Source: Bolinopsis microptera
Lineage: Eukaryota; Ctenophora; Tentaculata; Lobata; Bolinopsidae
Length of the DNA stretch: 60,000 bases
Direction: 5' to 3'
Assembly: GCF_026151205.1 (NCBI RefSeq)
Contig: NC_087075.1
Span: forward strand, 3,944,359-4,004,358
Positions 56,775-60,000 of the stretch are shown one piece after another. Made by a program: the position numbers and the translations under genes. The stretch's first letter is position 1. The number at the start of each line of letters is the position of its first letter. Below the pieces are notes generated by a model, which was not told where the DNA came from, did no database searches, and saw only the letters and a program-made list of their open reading frames with translations.

Positions 56775-57610
56775 TTAATGCCAAGATGAGCGTTTAGCTC
56801 CAATTAGAAGCTGAGATATCCTGAAATAAGTGTGATAATTGTTACTCGCGAGACCGCAAAAGGGTGTGGTCATATAACTCATCAAACTTAAGTGTGAGGA
56901 CTTTGAAACCATGTTCTACCTCTCTAAATATGTTGATTATGACCAATTTCATACCCAAGTTGATCTCTTTTCTCCAATCAGAGGTTGAGATATGTGGGTT
57001 TAGATATCGCAAAAGCGCCAAAAAAGGGCGTGGTCAATTGCCCAAAACTGCCCTATATTCAGAAAGTCTACCCAAGCCAAATTTGTTTCTGAGGGGTCCA
57101 TTGAGCCGTTCCAGGTCTCAAACCTCGGGGCGGAAGACGTGTCTACGGGAATATTCTCAGATCCTTGATATACCGGGTACCTCGATATACCGGGTACCTA
57201 GATATACCAGGTACCTCAATATACCAGGTACCTCGATATACCGGGTACCTCGATATACCGGGTACCTCAATATACCGGGTGCATCAATATACCGGGTACC
57301 TCGATATACCACGTACCTCAATATACCAGGTACCTCGATATACCACGTACCTCAATATACTGGGTACCTCAATATACCGGGTACCTCGATATACCACGTA
57401 CCTCAATATACTGGGTACCTCGATATACCACGTACCTCAATATACCGGGTACCTCAATATACTGGGTACCTCGATATACCACGTACCTCGACCGGGCCTC
57501 TTCTTTCCCCCAAACGTGCAGTTAATTAGCTCGTGTTGTGCAATAATATAGATGTTTGACTGTATATTAAAAAATATTTCAGTAACTATTATTAATACTA
57601 AAACTACAAG

Positions 57611-59021
57611 ATGTTAAGTGGATGTATTTTTGTGCACTTCATTACTGTTGGGTGGTGCATGACCAACATGCAGAACAGCGCAAACACGAACAGCATAACC
57701 AATATGCCGAACACTGCAAACACGACCAAATATCGATGCTGCCACAAAATGTGTGAAACACTTCCGAACGTATTCGACCCCTGTGATCAAGAGTTAAATA
57801 CCTGTAGAAAATGGGACGCCGCAATTCCCGGATGCATCCCAAAGATCAGGGCTGATAATGTTGATGCTGGTTGCATATATTGCAACAGCTCCTTAGATTG
57901 CACAACTGACGCCCGCACTGGTCAGGCGAGTTGTGGTGCTGCTGATGATGACTATTCTTCAGAATCTTCACACTCATTCAGTCCCCTTGAAAAAGTTGGT
58001 GTGTTTTTGCTTGCTTGTCTCATTGCCGTTGTTTGGTGTTTATCAAAGCTTAACCCTTTTGGCGGCTTCGAAATACGTATTCCTTGTCGAATTTGTTGTT
58101 GTAATTATTGTTGTTGTAAAATCTGTTGTCCTGAAGGAACTGATGAAGGAGGATCGATCAGTACACCCTTAGTTGAGGCGGATGAGGCTGCCTACCCTCC
58201 AGGATTGCACCCATCTCAGTATGCTAATGATCAGTACGCGCCTACCCAACCCCCACGTGCTATCTACCTACCACCTGGCGGGTATACTGTACAGTATCCT
58301 GTTCAGTACCCTCTTGCTCAATATCCTGGTGCTCAGTACCCACCTGGTGCACAATATCCACCTGGTGCACAATATCCACCTGGTGCACAATATCCACCCC
58401 CAGCCCACCCAACTGTAGAAATTGAATATCCTACTGTAACCTCTCCACCATCAGCCGGGTCTTATCCAGCAGCCACCGTTGTTCCTACGGAGGAGACGCT
58501 TATTCACTTGGGAAATGAGATGGAAGAACAAAATGCCACAGCAATTAAGGAACAAAATGCCCCCGCAAATCCAGTCGAAGGTATAAGGTCAAAAAGAAAT
58601 TAGAAAGGTGATAATATAGATAACTTTTCGCAGTTCTTTTATAGCAGTACTGTTGCCCAAATTTTCTGAATGTAAGATATTTTGTTAGTGGCTATCGGAA
58701 CCCATCGTAGTTTCTAGATTTAACAACTACAAAATGTACTACATCGCTTTTTCACTTCGTTTTGTATATGTTTTTTGTGTACTTAAAAAAGGGGTTTCTA
58801 GGATCATAAATGTTCATCTTCCATACAAAACGCATACGTGCTAATTGCTACATTATGCTATTTTATAGAAAAATGCTACTTTAAAGAAAATAAATAACTA
58901 GATTAATTCTACAACTTATTCAATTTCAGCTCCACACCCTCTCTCTCCTGGAGCCACAGTCAGGCTAACCTCCAAAGCTCACGGGAAAAATCTGAGGATC
59001 AAAAAGGAGGGTGGTATTGAC
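57611..59021 (+). CDS. Cys-rich single-pass membrane protein with PPGAQY repeats (paralog 2), with a spliced C-terminal exon
   Basis: Exon 57611-58580 joins by phase 1 to 58930-59021, and a donor GTGAGT at 59022 suggests more exons beyond. The ectodomain repeats paralog 1 (RCCHKMCETLPNVF, AGCIYCNSSLDCTTDARTG). The transmembrane segment is VGVFLLACLIAVVWCLSKL, followed by a Cys-dense juxtamembrane stretch (CRICCCNYCCCKICC) absent from paralog 1, possibly palmitoylated. Only about four PPGAQY units and no coiled-coil expansion are present (EETLIHLGNEMEEQN is the remaining trace). The second exon encodes LSPGATVRLTSKAHGKNLRI, reminiscent of the start of a fascin/FRG1-type beta-trefoil; that reading is tentative. 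Tandem duplicate of the gene at 48778. Confidence 0.7.
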
Positions 59022-59552
59022 GTGAGTAATTTCAATTTCTCTTCGTTAACACGGTGTCCTAATTTATTAAGGAATTGCTCCAGTGTGGTTAGTTCATAGA
59101 TTATTATGAAAAGTTAAACAGATTTATCAATCGTGAATCGTGAAACATGTATGAGGGTCGGAACATGAATACAAAATATGAAAATAAACAAACAATCGAA
59201 ATTTACTCAATAAACTTTCTAAGAGGGTCCGCATAATACGTATATTATTAAATCTTGCTGCTTGAATAATTTGTATATTTAAGCTGGCAAATCATCCAAA
59301 AAAGTGGGTTTCTGCCATAAATCTTGACTAATCAACATAATTTTCTTCGAGCAGAAAATAATTTTACTAATTTTACTAAATTTATATGTCTTCATCATTC
59401 GATTGAAAGTGTGTTTAAAATTATTTTCAAAACTGTATCTAACAGTACCATTATTGGTCGAAACAAATCGAAACACTTCATTTAAAGTGTCTACACTCTA
59501 CAGTCTACACTTTACACTCTACAGTCTACACTCTACAGTCTACATGTGTAAA
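59022..59552. other. Region between paralog 2 and the multicopper oxidase
   Basis: AT-rich with no clear exon. A simple repeat (CTACACTCTACAGT type, 59490-59545) lies just after the multicopper oxidase stop. Later exons of paralog 2, if any, would have to lie here or beyond the window. Confidence 0.5.
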
Positions 59553-59999
59553 TCACGTACCCAGCACATGTCTGCACAGATGGGGTTTACTGCACTTCAT
59601 TGTGCTCTTCATCCTCCACCTCTCATCCAAACTAGTGTCCTCGTAACAGTTACAATCAGCAGTCTCGTGATGTTGCAGTTTGCCCTCGTAGTCGCAGGAA
59701 GGATAGTCAGGAGGGAATGTAGACTGGGTGTATCCTCCCTCGTGTACAATGAAGCCCTGTCCGTCCTCCATGTGCTGGTCCAGGTGGCAGTGCAGGAACC
59801 ACACACCGGGGTTGTCCGTGTTGAACCTGATGGCGATCGCTCCACCAACTGGGACTATCACAGTGTCTTTCAGAACTCCTTGTCTTGGTCGTGTACTGAG
59901 AGCCTCTATGTTTGTGGTGAACACTCTGTCTATATTGGGCAGGTCACATCTACCGTCAGGGCAGTCTTTTCTAAGCCTGGTAGCCACCTCCAGTACTTC
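59553..59999 (-). CDS. Multicopper oxidase, C-terminal part
   Basis: The frame is open from the window edge to a stop at 59553, about 148 residues, the last exon or so of a - strand gene. It carries the third cupredoxin domain: TVIVPVGGAIAIRFNTDNPG and then WFLHCHLDQHMEDGQGF. HCH gives the trinuclear-site histidines around the type 1 Cys, and the next His completes the site. At the axial type 1 position, where laccases have Leu/Met/Phe, this protein shows Gln. A Cys-rich tail follows (CDYEGK, CNCYED, CSKPHLC). Multicopper oxidases oxidise phenols or Fe(II)/Cu(I) with O2; the substrate cannot be told from this end. Confidence 0.88.
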   Translation of the reverse strand, partial: EVLEVATRLRKDCPDGRCDLPNIDRVFTTNIEALSTRPRQGVLKDTVIVPVGGAIAIRFNTDNPGVWFLHCHLDQHMEDGQGFIVHEGGYTQSTFPPDYPSCDYEGKLQHHETADCNCYEDTSLDERWRMKSTMKCSKPHLCRHVLGT

Positions 60000-60000
60000 A

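Larger units (their letters stand above)
52909..57164. mobile_element. 4.26 kb inverted-repeat transposon inside the 17-bp array
   Basis: Ends GGATCTGAGAATATTCCCGTA are inverted, and complementarity extends about 480 bases inward on each side. The arms are themselves built of degenerate direct repeats of about 180-190 bases (motifs CTTCTAATTGGAGCTAA and GGTCAGAATCATC recur). The right arm carries a nested TTAA-flanked element. The interior has two divergent coding regions, a CXC-domain protein on the - strand and an RRM-like ORF on the + strand. I do not recognise the superfamily, and the target duplication is obscured by the repetitive flank. Confidence 0.82.
52245..57488. repeat. 17-bp tandem array split by a transposon
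   Basis: Units of 17 bases containing ATACCGGGTACCTCG fill 52245-52906 (about 39 copies) and 57165-57488 (about 19 copies), with the 4.26 kb inverted-repeat element between them. Unit variants (CGAT/CAAT, GGGT/AGGT) alternate. Paralog 1 has a single related motif (ATATACTGGCCCTCTTC at about 48281) at the corresponding place, a plausible seed. Confidence 0.93.

Overview
The window is nuclear DNA of an animal. It is AT-rich, uses the standard code and has many short introns with GTAAGT-type donors and TTTCAG acceptors. The conserved genes are typical of metazoans. It carries a Penelope-like fragment, a LINE fragment, a Helitron and several inverted-repeat elements. I cannot name the species. 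An early-branching animal (ctenophore, cnidarian or similar) fits the compact introns and the nested intronic gene, but that is inference.

Bases 1-24731 are a dense housekeeping block on the + strand: the 3' end of SF3B3 (spliceosomal SF3b), an NDRG-family gene, RRP36 and NOP2/NSUN1. The last two are neighbouring ribosome-biogenesis genes. An 11-exon MFSD11/UNC93-like transporter gene lies entirely inside the 10.9 kb intron 6 of NOP2, on the opposite strand. I could follow NDRG, RRP36, NOP2 and MFSD11 exon by exon, with splice phases that close correctly.

The same block is full of minisatellites. The most unusual observation is that several arrays in the MFSD11-like gene do not merely sit in introns. 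Their repeat unit spans a splice junction: a 37-bp array repeats the exon 2 acceptor about 25 times, a 47-bp array repeats the exon 11 acceptor about 22 times, a 52-bp array repeats the exon 4 donor four times, and a 70-bp duplication repeats the exon 10 donor. Other arrays in NOP2 and NDRG sit close to splice sites. One in NOP2 repeats a branch-point-like CTAAC and a TCACGTGA E-box about 34 times.

Bases about 25-48 kb are a transposon graveyard: a LINE fragment, a Penelope GIY-YIG endonuclease fragment, then a very large decayed Helitron (at least 29.07-43.83 kb). The Helitron has predicted short 5' exons, about 21 copies of a 17-residue repeat, many CxxC pairs, a HUH Rep, a PIF1 helicase and a spliced C-terminal Ulp1/C48 protease. 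Two TA-flanked inverted-repeat elements follow; one carries a degenerate tRNA.

Bases 48-59 kb hold two tandem paralogs of an unrecognised cysteine-rich single-pass membrane protein with PPGAQY repeats. One copy has expanded a charged coiled coil. Between them a 17-bp array has been split by a 4.26 kb inverted-repeat transposon, itself invaded by a TTAA-flanked palindromic element with G-run ends. The window ends in the 3' end of a multicopper oxidase gene on the - strand.
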